Positions 1-11,563 of a stretch of 64,000 nucleotides of DNA are shown in pieces. Location of the stretch: positions 22,501-86,500 of the forward strand of contig WBZZ01005889.1 of the NCBI GenBank assembly GCA_019918135.1, given 5' to 3'. The notes under the pieces are model-generated. The model saw nothing but the letters and a program-made list of their open reading frames with translations, made no database searches and was not told where the DNA came from. The DNA comes from Paulinella micropora. Lineage: Eukaryota; Cercozoa; Imbricatea; Euglyphida; Paulinellidae. The stretch's first letter is position 1. Each line of letters opens with the position of its first letter. A program made the position numbers and the translations under genes.

Positions 1-368
1 GGAGTTGAAGGAGAAGAAGGAGCAGGAGGAGAAGGAGAAGGAGCAGGAGGAGAAGGAGAAGAAGGAGCAGGAGGAGAAGGAGAAAGAGGAGAAGGAGAAG
101 AAGGAGAAGGAGAAGGAGAAGAAGGAGCAGGAGGAGAAGGAGAAGAAGGAGAAGGAGAAGAAGGAGAAGGAGAAGAAGGAGCAGGAGACTTCTTCTCCTT
201 CTCCTTCTTCTTCTACTTCTCCTCCTTCTCCTGCTCCTTCTCACCTTCTCCGCTTGATCCGGATTTCGCTTCATCTGCAGCTATCACCGCAACTGAAACA
301 GCACACGCACAAATTCATTCATTGACTCTACTTAATATTCTCTCAGACGACTACTGTATACCTATGGT

Positions 369-402
<34 letters not shown>

Positions 403-715
403 CCCCCCCCCTATCACTTTCTATTTCTCTGTCTATCTCCCCCCCCCCCCCTCCCAAGCATCATCATCACCATCATCATCATCATCATCAACCACAACAC
501 CAAGCAAAACATCGACAAGCGGAACAGAAAGTGTATATATCGTCGTTGTTGTTGTTGTGTGTAAATGTCATGTATGTGTGTAATGTGTGTAATGTGTGTA
601 ATGTCATGTGTGTCATGCATGTGACATTCACCGATCGAGAGACATGTTGTTGCTGTTATTGTTGTTGTTGTTGTTGTTGTTGTTGTCGACGCGACGTCGT
701 CGTTGTCGTCGTCAG

Positions 716-757
<42 letters not shown>

Positions 758-1091
758 TGCAATCTATAGTACTTGCACATGTCATGCAATGTATATAGTC
801 GTTATTGCTGTTGCTGTTGTCGTCGTTGTTATTGTTGTTATTGTTACTGCTTTTTGTTGTTGTTGTATTTGTTGTTGTTGTACATGTTACTACTTTCAAT
901 ATGCACATATACAGTATATGGCGCAGTGCAAGCACACCTACGTTATAATGTCTGACATCAAACGACTTCTAAAGTCCCCTCTAGCAGTAACACGCTCGCC
1001 CAGCCCTGCAACACCCCCTGCTCCTTCTACTCCTAATGCAAACTACTCAGACTCAGAGTAGGAATATGCAGTGGTAATAAACATATAGACA

Positions 1092-1137
<46 letters not shown>

Positions 1138-1212
1138 CTCTAGACATACACAGATACATACATACATACATATGTCATACATATGTCATACATACATACA
1201 TACATACATACA

Positions 1213-1271
<59 letters not shown>

Positions 1272-1516
1272 TTACTACTACTACTATAGCTACTACATAC
1301 ACACATACATACATACATACATACATACATGCACATGTACATACATACATACGACCGCAGCAGCAGCAGCAGAAGCGGCCACGAGCAGCGGGGGTGAGAC
1401 CCCTGCCGCGAGTGACCCTCAGCCGCAGCAGCCGCAGTATGTCTCTCTCTCTCTCTCTCTCTTTCCTTCTTTTTTTCTTTTTTTTCTTTCTTTCTTTCTA
1501 TCTCTCATTCTCTCTT

Positions 1517-1550
<34 letters not shown>

Positions 1551-1596
1551 TCTACATACACAGATACATACATACATACATACATACATACATACA

Positions 1597-1646
<50 letters not shown>

Positions 1647-1714
1647 TTACTACTACTACTATACCTAATACATACATACATACATACATACAAATATGCA
1701 CATGTACATACATA

Positions 1715-1751
<37 letters not shown>

Positions 1752-1755
1752 GTTC
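1..1755. repeat. Microsatellite-rich host DNA, no gene seen
   Basis: The segment is almost entirely simple repeats. There is a purine array of GAG/AAG units (about 1-190), TC then C runs (about 372-455), TTG arrays (about 545-870), a TC array (about 1093-1130), ACAT plus TAC arrays (about 1150-1345), a second TC and ACAT/TAC block (about 1440-1700) and an ATT array (about 1717-1752). The long reading frames here translate only into low-complexity runs (Glu/Lys, Cys, Thr, Tyr), so I do not call them genes. Confidence 0.85.
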
Positions 1756-1756
1756 T

Positions 1757-2660
1757 GAAGAGGCGCAATATACTCACACACCACTTGGTATATTAATAAA
1801 ATAATATTACCGGCAGCTTATTCAGCGTGTGTTCTAAGTTGTTAAAACATAAAACCGGTTTTGAAACATAATGTTCATAGTGCATAATACGATCGAGTGA
1901 TTAAAAAAATCCCACATTAATCGAAAATAATGCATGTAGTTGTTATACATACTCACACACCACTTGCTATATGTATGACTCTTGAATAATATTACCGGCA
2001 GCTTGTTCAGCATGTGCTTGAACTTGAGCAAGCATAAAATCGGTTTTGAAACATAAAATCTAGTGTAGTAATACGGAAACTCGACAGTAAAAAAAGTCAC
2101 AGTATTAATCAACAACAATGCATGTAGTTGTTATACATACTCACACACCACTTCAACTGCTGAAATAATATTACCGGCAGCTTGTTCAGCATGTGCGTGA
2201 ACTTGAACAAGCTTAAAACCTGTATTGAAACATAATGTTCATAATGCATCATACGGTCAAGTGAGTAAAAAAAAGTCACATTATTAATCAAAAATAATGC
2301 ATGTAGTTGTTATACATACTCACACACCACTTGCTACATTTATGAACCTGAAATAATATTACAGGCAGCTTGTTCAGCATGTGAGTGAACTTGAGCAAGC
2401 TTAAAACCTGTATTGAAACATAATCGGTTCATAATACATCATACTGTCATTGTAAGTGAGTTTAAAAAAGTTACAGTATTAATATTAAGTAAAAATAATG
2501 CATGTAGTTGTTATACATACTAACACGCCACTTGCTATATTTATGAAATATTATTTCCAGCAGCATGTGTGTGAACATGAGCAAACATAAAACCGGTTTT
2601 GAAACATAATGTTCATAGTGCATCACTGACTAGTACGGTCAAGTGAGTAAAAAAAAACCA
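1757..2660. repeat. Tandem satellite, unit about 170-200 bp
   Basis: The same block recurs about five times, starting near 1757 (partial), 1930, 2117, 2297 and 2499. Each copy contains TACTCACACACCACTTG, then AATAATATTACCGGCAGC, a TTCAGCATGTG box, an AAAACCGGTTTTGAAACATA box, and a run of A followed by a CACA. Copies differ by point changes and small indels. The unit is non-coding. This is ordinary eukaryotic satellite DNA. Confidence 0.85.
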
Positions 2661-2678
2661 CATGTCATCAAATATTAA

Positions 2679-2895
2679 TATTACTAGGTACAATTTCAAG
2701 TGTCAAAATCATCAAAACTTTATACTCTGTTTTCTCAGTCAATGTTTGAGATATGATGGTTGTGAATACATGATTTGAAAGCTTAAGACAAGGGCTTTCC
2801 AAAGGCGTGCTCAGCGTAATCTCACATTCAGTACTGGCTGAAAAAACTATGTAAGAAGTTTTTATGATTTTGACACTTGAATGTACCTAGTAATA
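2679..2895. mobile_element. Inverted-repeat (MITE-like) element
   Basis: About 37 bases at the left end (ACTAGGTACA... to ...CAAAACTT) reappear as an almost perfect reverse complement at the right end, differing by about two positions. The element is about 217 bp and has no coding capacity, as expected for a miniature inverted-repeat transposable element. Its middle contains AAGACAAGGGCTTTCC, and a similar sequence is found again near 8,220. I did not identify a clear target-site duplication. Confidence 0.6.
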
Positions 2896-3191
2896 ACTAA
2901 TACTGCACGGCCGGACTAGCTTACTAAGTGATCAAATGACAGTACGAACAGCTTGTCAAGCATGTTTTCTAAGAGTTTGGAGCATAAAATCGGATAAGTA
3001 AGTGAATGTTCAATCTTATTAATATTATTACTGTTTGACAGTCACTTAGTAAAAATTCATAGTTGCTACAAAAAAATATTAATGTAAAACAAAAGTTTTT
3101 TCCTCAATCAGATTCGGAATCACTACTGTCATGCACAGCTGCAGGTTTGCCTACCAGAGTCACGAAAAGGAGATTCTTGTGTTCTAGGACC

Positions 3192-4872
3192 CTATGATTG
3201 AAGGACACTATCATTTCTTCCCGTTGCACCTGCGGAAGCAATCGGTTTCTGTTCAAGAGGAGTCAAAAGTAAACCATGTGTCCGAAAGCTTCTTTCCACT
3301 GGCGCTTCGGAAATTTTAGCATTCAGCAAAATCTTTGCAACAGTGAAAAGCTCCTTCTGGTCACTGTGTAAATCCCACCAGCTGTCTGCATTCGTCGGTG
3401 TCAGTTCACCAAGAAAATTATTGGCTGCTTCGAATGCACCCGACTCGCCTAGAAAATGTCCAAGCTGCAATAATATTTTTTGGGAAGTGGCTTTCAGCTC
3501 AGCTTGGGGAAATGGCTGATAAAGTTGTGGAGCAGAAGCAGGGTTGCATGGGACTGCATCCTTAGCAGCGGCTTCGTTCTCCTTTAACCATAACCTTCTG
3601 TCTTGCATTCGTTGATACTCTAAACTAACGACGGACCCTCCGATGAAAACCTTAAAGCATACAAGATCGGCGATGACAGAAACGTAAAAAAGATACACGA
3701 AGAAATAAATATCACAATCATATGTAATGCAAGTATTTTATTACCATTCTTTTCCGTGTATCATGAGACCGCCAGCTTGAATCCTGTCTTTGTAATCAGC
3801 AACGATTTGAGCAGCAATGAGAAAACCGGAGTTGAAATTTTTCTCCCATCTCCTTTGCAAGCTTGAAATTCCTGCTGCAGCGTTTGACTTGAGCTTTCTC
3901 AAATCTAACTGACCTTGTTCTGGTTCCTTATTGTCCGGTACAAGAGTAAACTTACGCAAGTCCTGCAGCAATTGCGTGACTGCAGATAAAGTCTTGGCGG
4001 CAGAGCATGCATCACCCTGGGTACGGTCAATTGCTACAGAAAGAGGAGTAAAGAGTTCAATAAAGTATGGCAAGCAATTGTCCCATGATTGAGGCAAAAC
4101 TGGTGTTGTCATAGCAAAACACGCTTCTGGTGTGTGATATTTGTGTTGCACTTGGATTGAATCAAGCTGGTAGCTCCATCTCGTTTCAACTAGCGGCTTT
4201 GGTTTTCGTGGTTCTTTGTCGTTGGCAAGAAGCTGTTTTTTTAACTTTCGCCAACCCTTCCTTCTGTGACCAGCAAACTCCGCGACATACTGTTTGTTAG
4301 CTTCAAAAGCATCAGATATTACTGTGTCAGGTACAGCAATCATATCTTGTGCAACAAGCTGAAAGGTGTGTGGTGCGTCAGGAAAATGCTGCAGCCATTC
4401 AAAGGAGATGGGAATGTCAGGGAAGCCGCTTGCTGGCAAAGGAACCACACCCTCACGAAGCACTGTGGCACTGGCCGCCATCACCGCTTCATTATCACAT
4501 GAAAAGCCGGCGACAAAACAACCCCAGTATCTAGCTTCACACAAAACAGGGATCAGCATGGATGCTAGAATGTTTTTGTCAATTGTTTCTGCATCAGTTT
4601 CGTTTTCTGGGAAAATCGAAGTAAGATAAAGGGAGCCTACTTGCGTGTTCGACAGCACGTTTAAAATTGGAGTTCGGTTCAAAGTAGATTTGTCAGCACT
4701 GAACACGTTTACAGACTTCTGCATAACATTGATGCTTAAGTTATAAATGAGACAGTAGTTGTCTTTTCTTCCCTCATGTATACTTTTCCTATTGAGAGAA
4801 GACCGGACCTTGGGAAGTGCAGAAGCAAAAGCTTCTAGTGCTTGTCTCACGTAAGGGTTGTCTAGAAACTGA
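3192..4872 (-). mobile_element. hAT-family transposase (spliced, N-terminus missing)
   Basis: Two reading frames on the minus strand, 4850-3741 and 3698-3192, together resemble a hAT DNA transposase. The first has the RNase-H-like core pattern (CDNEAVM, then a DAPHTFQL stretch). The second carries the C-terminal dimerisation signature WWDLH...EAPVERSFRTHG. A splice acceptor (TTTTTCAG) precedes the first frame at about 4873, and its open frame continues upstream of the first ATG to that site. A GTAATA donor sits at about 3742 and a likely acceptor near 3656, although the phases do not fit cleanly, so the copy may be broken. The N-terminal BED-type zinc finger is not visible. The (GA)n block next to it at 4960-5060 may lie in an intron. 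Confidence 0.8.
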
Positions 4873-4920
4873 AAAAGTCATTCGACTAAATGCAAAAGGC
4901 AGAAACAAGCCTGATGGAGG

Positions 4921-4993
4921 TATATATATATGTATATATATACCACGCCTCCTGTTGTGAGAGTGAGAGTGTGAGAGAGAAGAGAGAGAAGAG

Positions 4994-5050
<57 letters not shown>

Positions 5051-5060
5051 AGAGAGACTC
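4921..5060. repeat. TA and GA microsatellites
   Basis: A short TATA array at 4921-4941 is followed by an imperfect GA array at about 4960-5060. It lies between the minus-strand transposase exon and the first exon of the plus-strand spliced gene. No coding signal. Confidence 0.85.
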
Positions 5061-5091
5061 AGAGAAAGAAATGATTGTTTCTTTTGCACAG

Positions 5092-5299
5092 GTCTATCTT
5101 ATGACGACCCGGAAGCAAACTTCAAAACAATTGCATGCAACAGCAAGAAGGAGTATGTGGCACGCGAGAGGGTGGGCGAACTTTGGCAAGAGCTCGAAGC
5201 ACTTGCTGGGGACGCTGTCAACATTTTGTGTGCCTACGTGGAGGTGCAGCGCAACAAGGAGAAACTCAAAAGGGTAATACTCTCTCTCTCTCTCTCTTT

Positions 5300-5344
<45 letters not shown>

Positions 5345-6916
5345 GTAGGGGCTACACATACACAGATTCAAACTCACACACATACAGGAATCCAAAAGTA
5401 TGGAGAGCCTTCAGCCTTCAAAGTTCAGCAACGCGCTGATCAAGAAAGCTAACGAATTCCTCCAGCTGAAATTAGGAGACTGTCTGTTTATCTTCCTCCT
5501 TTTACATTTCTAGTGATATACTTTGTTGTCAATATATGTATGTTCCTGCATGGTGTCTATAAGTATGTTTTGTTTATCAATGTATGCATGTAAATTTTAC
5601 GTAATAATATGCAGGCGCAGCATCTACGTGGACGGCTGAAGGGACAAAAATCAAGCTTGATCCAGACGAGTGCCAGCAAATCTGGAAGTCTGCCTTCGAA
5701 ATACGGCGTGAAGAAAAAGAAAAGGAAGAGGCGGCTGAGGCTGGTCAGCCACGGCGTGGCAAGAAGAGAAGCATGGTATACGTAAATACAATGCTATACA
5801 TACATGTGTTGTTCTGTGTTTGTTTTGTTGTTTTGTTTGTTTATTGTTTGTTGTTTGTTGTTTGTTGTTTGCTGTTTGCTGTTTGTTGGTTTGTTGTTGG
5901 TTTGTTGTTGTTTGTTGTTGTTTGTTGCTTGTTGGTTGTTTGTTGCTGTTTGTTGTTGTTTGATGGTGTTTGCTGTTGTTTGTTGTTGTTTAATTTGTTG
6001 TTGTTTAATTTATTGTTGTTTAATTTATTGTTGTATGTTTGTTTTTGTTTTGTTTTGTTTTGTTGTTTTTTTTTTGGGGGGGGAGGGGGAGGGAGGTGGC
6101 AGCAGCGTATACATAAGTTGATGCATACTTAGGCATTGTATGCGGCCGAATTTGAGGAAATCTTCAAGGAGATGGATGGACACAAAGACGTCCTACCCAA
6201 AGATCCGCACCCGTTCGATGCTACCTATGAACGCACTTTTGGCAACGATGCTACCTATGAACGCACTTTTGGCAATGGGCACACTCATGTACCTGGGAGG
6301 AAGAAGCGCCGACAGCTCAAAAATCTTCACCATCCTGGCGCAATCAAGGTGCTCATGCCGGTGGAGGCCGCAGCTTTGGCTGTAAAAAAGCAAGAAAAAA
6401 AGGAATACGTCATAGTTTCGGACAGTGATGATGATGATGAAGGCAGTCGCAACATGCCCAAACTACTTGCGCCCCAGGCCCGGGCAGCCGCCGCACGACA
6501 AGCCTGGTTGTCTGAAGTTGATAATATCGAGCATGAATTAGATCGCATCAACGAACAGTTCGAATCCTACAAAAAGCAAAAGCATATTGGCAATACTACT
6601 GTTGGCACTGCTACTGCTACTACTACTACTGCGGTGGCCCAGCCATCCGTACCTGTCAAGGTGCAAAAGCCTGTTGCAGCTACCCCTACTGTGGCCCGAC
6701 CATCCGTACCAAGTGTCAAGGTGGAACGGCCTATTGCTACTGCTGCCATTGCTACTGTTTCTACTGCTACTGCTGAGGCCCGACCATCCGTACCAAGTGT
6801 GAAGGTGAAACAGCCTATTGCTACTGCTGCCACTGCTACTGTTTCTACTACTACTGCTGAGGCCCGCGGCCGCTCATCCGTTCCAGTCAAGGGGCAACAG
6901 CCGACTGCTGCTGCTG

Positions 6917-6959
<43 letters not shown>

Positions 6960-6972
6960 AGTACTACTACTA

Positions 6973-7016
<44 letters not shown>

Positions 7017-7756
7017 GCTGCTACTTCTGTGGGCCAGGCCCACCCATCCGTACCTGTCGTGCATGCGCAACAGTCTACTGAGATCAAGGTGGAACAGCAT
7101 ACTACGGAAGAGCCTCAAGACCTATTCACGAAAGTTTTGGAGTGGCAAAGTCTGTGTTGTAATCCCAACAAGCTGCAGGCAGTCAACACACAACTTCAAG
7201 AAATGGATCTACCCGCTCTAGGATTGCTTTGCGCCGCAGATTTTCGCTGTTATGGCTGGCCTGAGGTATTTTACGTTGGTAGGTTCATGGATGTGAAATT
7301 ATGTGCCGAAAACGTGAGCAGCAAGAGCCAAGTTTCGATTCATATTTTTTGTTAAGTGAGAAACGCAAAAGCAGCGCAAAGCCATGGTACGCTGAAGACT
7401 TGGCTTCGAAAAGTTTGCACCATCCTGGGTGCTGAAGAAAAAGTTTCATCAGTCAAAGCTGCCAGGAGAAAGTGGCATGGGAGTGTCCTGATGATGAAAA
7501 GTACGAAAAATTCGAAGTTACTATTGAAGCGCAATTTGTCCTCATCGATTCGTTTACGTTGAACCAGGACAGCCAAATGAACAGCAAGGATAAGGCTGAT
7601 TTGATCCAAAAACTCAAAGAAGAATCACCAAGTGCAGATTCTGAGTCTGATGAAACGTCAGAGTCAGAGTCGGAGGATGCCTCGGACAGTGCTGATTCAG
7701 ATAACGAGAAGAAAGGCAGCCGCTTTGGGAATGAGGAAGACAGTGACTCTGAGTGA
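5092..7756 (+). CDS. Unrecognised multi-exon gene with acidic C-terminus
   Basis: At least five plausible exons can be read. They are 5092-5273 (acceptor TTTTGCACAG, donor GTAATA), about 5388-5485, 5615-5775 (donor GTATAC), 6133-7265 (donor GTATTT) and a last exon to the stop at 7756. Introns hold TC arrays (5280-5343) and a TTG array (5810-6060). The fourth exon has an Asp/Ser patch, repeats of an A(R/Q)PSVPxxVKVxxP unit rich in Thr/Ala, and a CTA repeat (6910-7020) that changes the frame. The C-terminal 40 residues are almost all Ser, Glu and Asp. I do not recognise the protein and cannot see its first exon. The repeat tract may make it a pseudogene. Confidence 0.5.
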
Positions 7757-8424
7757 TTAATGAGTAAGGACATGACAAGACTTGCAGTCTGTTATTAATA
7801 CTACTGAGACAACCGACTTGATCACCATCAGTAGACTAATTATTATTGACTTCCCACTCATCACTGCGAGTGGAAAGTATTTTCTTATTAAAGTGTTTGT
7901 GTAAAAGTATATATAAATACAGTTGAATTATATATATTAATTAATATTATTATATATAATATTGATAATTGGGTTTATATACTAAGTATTAATAATATTA
8001 ATGTTGATTATTAATGTTATTAATATTAATATTAATATGATTTATGATTTTCATTTTAGTTGTGTTCAGTTCAACGCTCAGTGTGCTGTATTAATAAACG
8101 GTGCCGAGCCTCAGCGAGCATTATTTATTACTGCGGACATTCAAGTGGCAAACTATCCAACTTTGATTTCATCGTTCTCCATCAATCTGAGTGATACGAC
8201 CAATCTAAAGCCAGCATTGGAAAGCTTAGGACAAGGGCTTTCCAACGGTGTGCGGGCAATCCACATTTGTGGTTTAAAACCACATTTGTGGATCTTGTAG
8301 ATTATTAAAGGTTTTAAGCCACAAATGTGGCAATATTAGCAGTACTTTGTTTGTAATAATTACTTCTGTCATATTTAAGCGAACTATGAAAAAAAACCGC
8401 TCATCAATAACGTCAAAGGTAATT
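7757..8424. other. AT-rich non-coding stretch with inverted repeats
   Basis: No convincing gene. At about 8,216-8,246 the sequence GGAAAGC...GGGCTTTCC can form a hairpin and matches the middle of the inverted-repeat element at 2679-2895. Just after it, three copies of a CCACA(T/A)TTGTGG-type box occur between 8,260 and 8,332 in opposing orientations and could also pair. Composition changes abruptly to GC-rich near 8,430. Confidence 0.6.
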
Positions 8425-9572
8425 TTAATCAACCATTAAGTGGGTGCATCCTGGCTTAGACGGCGTGACGGATGCCGTGCCGGTCAGAGAAGAGCCGAGG
8501 CTCCGCGAGGCTGTTGGCGTCGACGACACTGACGAAGTCGCGGAGGGAAGTCCGCCAGGCCGTGCTGCTCAGATGCCGTGCTGCTCAGAGAGGAGCCGAG
8601 GCTCCGCGAGGCCGTGGGGGTTGACGACACCGGCGGAGTCCGCGACGCGGTTGGCGTCCGCGAAGCGGTCATGGACACGGACGGCACCCACACGTCGCAC
8701 GCGGCACTAGGTCTTGTTTGCAGACAATTGTCGTGCGTCGTGCGCAGCAGCTCCGCGGCCGCGCCCTCCAGCAGCCGCGGGGCGTCGCGCAGGCTCTTCA
8801 GCTGCTATTGTGACAGGTCGGCCCGCACCGCCGACTGCGCGAACACCGCGGTCGCCTCCGACACGCCGGACACGTTCCAACGCTCGAGGCCCCGAATATC
8901 GGTTGCCTGCGTGCCGTTGAACAAGTAAGAAATGTCCCGCGCGCGCGACAGGTCCCAGCCGCTCACGTTAGAGAACACGAGCTTGGGCAAGTTTGCGAAC
9001 GCGCCGCGCAGCACTAGCGCGGATCGCGTGTCCAGCTCCGCTGCATCAAACGTGGCGGCCCCGAGCCCCGCGAAGCTTTGCTCGAAGCTCGTTACGTGCG
9101 ACGTGTCGAGGCCGGACAGCGGCGGCAGCCGTGCCAACTGCGTCTCGCCGTAGAAGTGGTAGCCGCTGCTAGCGTTGAGTTGCAAACCGCCCCACTGCGA
9201 GATCTCTAGCAGCGCTACCTCGTCCGACTGCTGCGCGCGCCACGCCGGCGTCATGGCCCAGCCGGGCACCGTGCCTTCCACTGCTATTTTAAACACGCCC
9301 GCACTGGCAAACACGTGCGTGCACGGGCTATTGCTGCTACAGGCTTGTGGCGGCATGCCGTCGCCCCAGTCTACCAGCCACTGCTCGTTTTGTGCCAGAT
9401 GCCGGCGGCGTGCGACAATCGTTGTCGAGCCAGCGACCGGCAGCGTCCACACGGCGCCGGCGGCGCCGACGGACAGCTCGAGCAACAGGTCCGTCGGCTC
9501 CGGCGCGCGCCAGGTGCAGTCAGCTTGGGCCGACAAGGCCGACAGGAACGCTATTATCAAGCAGGCGTTCAT
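8425..9572 (-). pseudogene. BspA-like (DUF285) secreted protein, broken
   Basis: The ATG at 9572 starts a signal peptide (MNACLIIAFLSALSAQA), followed by an extracellular region. Its C-terminal half has BspA-type leucine-rich units, for example VSGWDLSRARDISYLFNG followed by a second WNVSGV unit. BspA-like repeats mediate surface or ligand binding in bacteria, protists and some giant viruses. An in-frame TAG lies at 8807-8805. The same frame continues beyond it with sensible sequence into a Ser/Thr-rich stalk containing the repeat TASRSLGSSL twice. The second copy is in another frame, so there is also an indel near 8,530-8,550. The last frame ends at 8425, exactly where the DNA becomes AT-rich. 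I infer a gene truncated or decayed at a junction. Confidence 0.65.
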
Positions 9573-10004
9573 CGTCGTCGGCTAGTAAGAGAAAAAACTC
9601 TAATATAGCTGCAGCACTAGTCTAAGACTTCTTTTTTTTTAAACTGTTATAAAAAATGTGCTGCTTGTTTCTGGGCTATAAAGAGCAGCCAAAGAGAGGG
9701 GGTCTGTAACTTCCGAGCAGATGTTGACGAGAGACCAGGGAGGGAAAAGGGAGAGAGAGAGAGAGAGAAAAATAAGTGCAGAAGCGGCGGCCCCCCCCCC
9801 CCCGGGTGCCATTAGCGAGAGGGGGGGAGGGGTCGCCGAAGAAGGAAGCCAGGCCCGTTGGTGGTTGAGGTAGAGAACCTACCGCACAATCACGGAAAGG
9901 GATAGTCGGGGGGGGGGGGGGGGGGGGGAGGGCCGCCGAGTGCCAAAACCAATAACCCAGAGAAAAGAGAAAACCAGCAGCCCCTTTAGTAATTTTGTGC
10001 GCCA
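9573..10004. other. Spacer with C14 and G>20 runs
   Basis: No gene supported. It contains a C run at about 9,790-9,803 and a G run at about 9,910-9,930, with a GA array near 9,750. The reading frames across it are low complexity. It should hold the upstream regions of the minus-strand BspA-like gene and the plus-strand small gene. Confidence 0.7.
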
Positions 10005-10403
10005 ATGGCTATGTCTGACCAAGGTAACTACAAGGGCAGGTACCAACGCCGGCAATCTTTTCTGCAGCTGCAAGAAGACGAAGACGTCAAGGGATTGCTA
10101 CGCGCACGCGCCGAACTGCTGGTGAAGAAATTACAGGACTGCCCGGGCGCTCGCGGACACGCAGGGAGCGCACAGAAGCTCTTGGAGGAAATGCTGCTGT
10201 GCCTGGAAGGAGCGCTGCTCGTGGCGGCCGAGTGCCAGGAAGCATTAGAGGACGTGAGAGAGACCACATGGATTCGCTTCGAGCGGTGCACGGAAGATTC
10301 TTGCAATGACCTCCTGCGCGCCGGCACGGGTTGCTTGTGCTGGCACGAACGCACAGTTGCACAAAAAAGCCGTCCTGCCGCATTGCGAACCAAGAGCAGC
10401 TAG
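10005..10403 (+). CDS. Small hypothetical protein, 132 aa
   Basis: The ATG at 10005 opens an uninterrupted frame. The protein is mostly predicted helix (a stretch of Leu, Glu, Ala and Arg over residues 28-95) with a Cys/Trp-containing tail (TEDSCNDLL, then CLCWHE). No signal peptide or membrane segment. It lies divergently from the BspA-like gene, and the next gene to the right is on the opposite strand. I do not recognise a family. Coding is supported by length, GC-rich third positions and non-repetitive composition. Confidence 0.65.
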   Translation: MAMSDQGNYKGRYQRRQSFLQLQEDEDVKGLLRARAELLVKKLQDCPGARGHAGSAQKLLEEMLLCLEGALLVAAECQEALEDVRETTWIRFERCTEDSCNDLLRAGTGCLCWHERTVAQKSRPAALRTKSS

Positions 10404-10900
10404 TGACTAAAAAAAGACTGTATATTGTTTGGTTTTGGATCGGCCAAAGCTAGAGATGAGAGACAGTCAAAAGCAAGGCTTAAAAAAAAGGAGCTCCAAG
10501 GGGGTCAGCTTTAAAACCTTTTTTTCAAGTGCCGGGAAGAATTGCCTCTCTCCCCACAAAGGCCGAACTCGCCGGTTCTTAAGGTATCCGAACTTGGGGA
10601 AGCCGGAAGGAGAGAGAGAGAGAGAGAGCCATTTTGGCGCCAGAGACGATTTGGTCGTCCTAAATATTTTTGCTACTTTTTTTTCCTGTCCCGGCTGTGT
10701 TGATTTTTAAAACATTCATTCATCTTAGCCAAAGGGTGCTCTCGGAAAAATAAGACCCGGTTAACTTGGGGCAAACCGGACGGCTAACTAAGACAGAAAA
10801 AAAACTCCTTTGTTTTTGTCTTCTCTCCCTTTTTTTCAATCGCCAAGGCCTGTCCCCCCTCTCTCCCTCAGAATGAACAGGGTGGTAAACGTGCCTCGGC
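10404..10900. other. Spacer between convergent genes
   Basis: No gene supported. The frame at 10429-10710 has no ATG-initiated conserved look and crosses a GA microsatellite (10,608-10,628). The region probably contains the 3' untranslated ends of the two convergent neighbours. Confidence 0.6.
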
Positions 10901-11563
10901 TTATTCACACCCGTCGGCCCGCGCCTCGCGGACCAGCCCGCGGGCTGCCTGGACTTGTTGTCTGAGTGCCTGGACTTGTTTTTCGGCTTCCTGGAGCTGC
11001 CTAGAATCGAAGGCCGCTCTTTCTTGCAAATCTTGGATGTTTTTCTGGGTCACGAAGACTGCCGCCTAGCAAAAGCACAAAGACAGCCAAAAGGGCGAAC
11101 TTTGGGGGCTGGGCAGAAAAATCTGGCTGAAATGTTGGTGCTGTCTGGTTAGGGGTACCTGAAAGGGGCTCAGACTTAGAAAGGTTGGGGGTCCAATGCG
11201 TTGCGCTATGTCGGCCTTGGTTTTCGTCCAGGGTGCGCCAGGATCTGCTTGCAAGACCAGGTTGTGCAGCTCGGCGGCCAGGACCTCGCGGCGCATGATT
11301 GTTTGCTTGCGCTCTCTCAATTTGTCTATGGCCGTGTCCAGTGCGTTCATTTCGGGGGGGCTCCAGAAGTCAAACGTCTGCCGTGCTGGTGTGATCATTC
11401 CTGCTGAGGTAACCATGTCTGCGGCGTAAAAAGAAACCCAGGCAAAGAAAAGAGCGCCAACCAAGAACAAATGTGCGTAGATTGCAGTACAAAGCAAATT
11501 AGAGAACAAGTAACCGCTGGGTCTCGGAGGGGTATGTGTGCTTAGATCCAAGGCCAACTTCAT
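10901..11563 (-). CDS. Spliced membrane protein with coiled coil, 189 aa
   Basis: The first ATG is at 11563; the longer frame starts with GTG and is not needed. Exon 1 (11563-11159, 135 codons) has one strong hydrophobic segment (about residues 24-48, LLCTAIYAHLFLVGALFF). A GT-AG intron of 93 bases (11158-11066, CAG|GTACCC to TTTTGCTAG|G) leads into exon 2 (11065-10901), which encodes a Gln/Glu/Ala-rich coiled coil ending in TAA. Both exons are whole numbers of codons and the frame is kept. Without splicing the frame ends in low-complexity sequence, which supports the intron. A single-pass membrane protein with a helical cytosolic or lumenal tail is likely; the function is unknown. Confidence 0.7.
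11066..11158 (-). other. Short GT-AG intron (93 bases)
   Basis: The donor CAG|GTACCC and acceptor GCTTTTGCTAG|GCGG flank a stretch that would otherwise carry the protein out of a coiled-coil frame. Its borders closely match those of the intron in the SKP1-like gene at 14256-14143 (CAG|GTCC ... GTGCTAG|G), which suggests the same splicing signals. Confidence 0.7.

Noticed and set aside
414..935. Long minus-strand frame rich in Thr and Asn
   Set aside because: It is a translation of TTG and other simple repeats; no non-repetitive coding content.
1172..1804. Open frames of Thr, Tyr and Ser runs
   Set aside because: Products of ACAT, TAC and TC microsatellites only.
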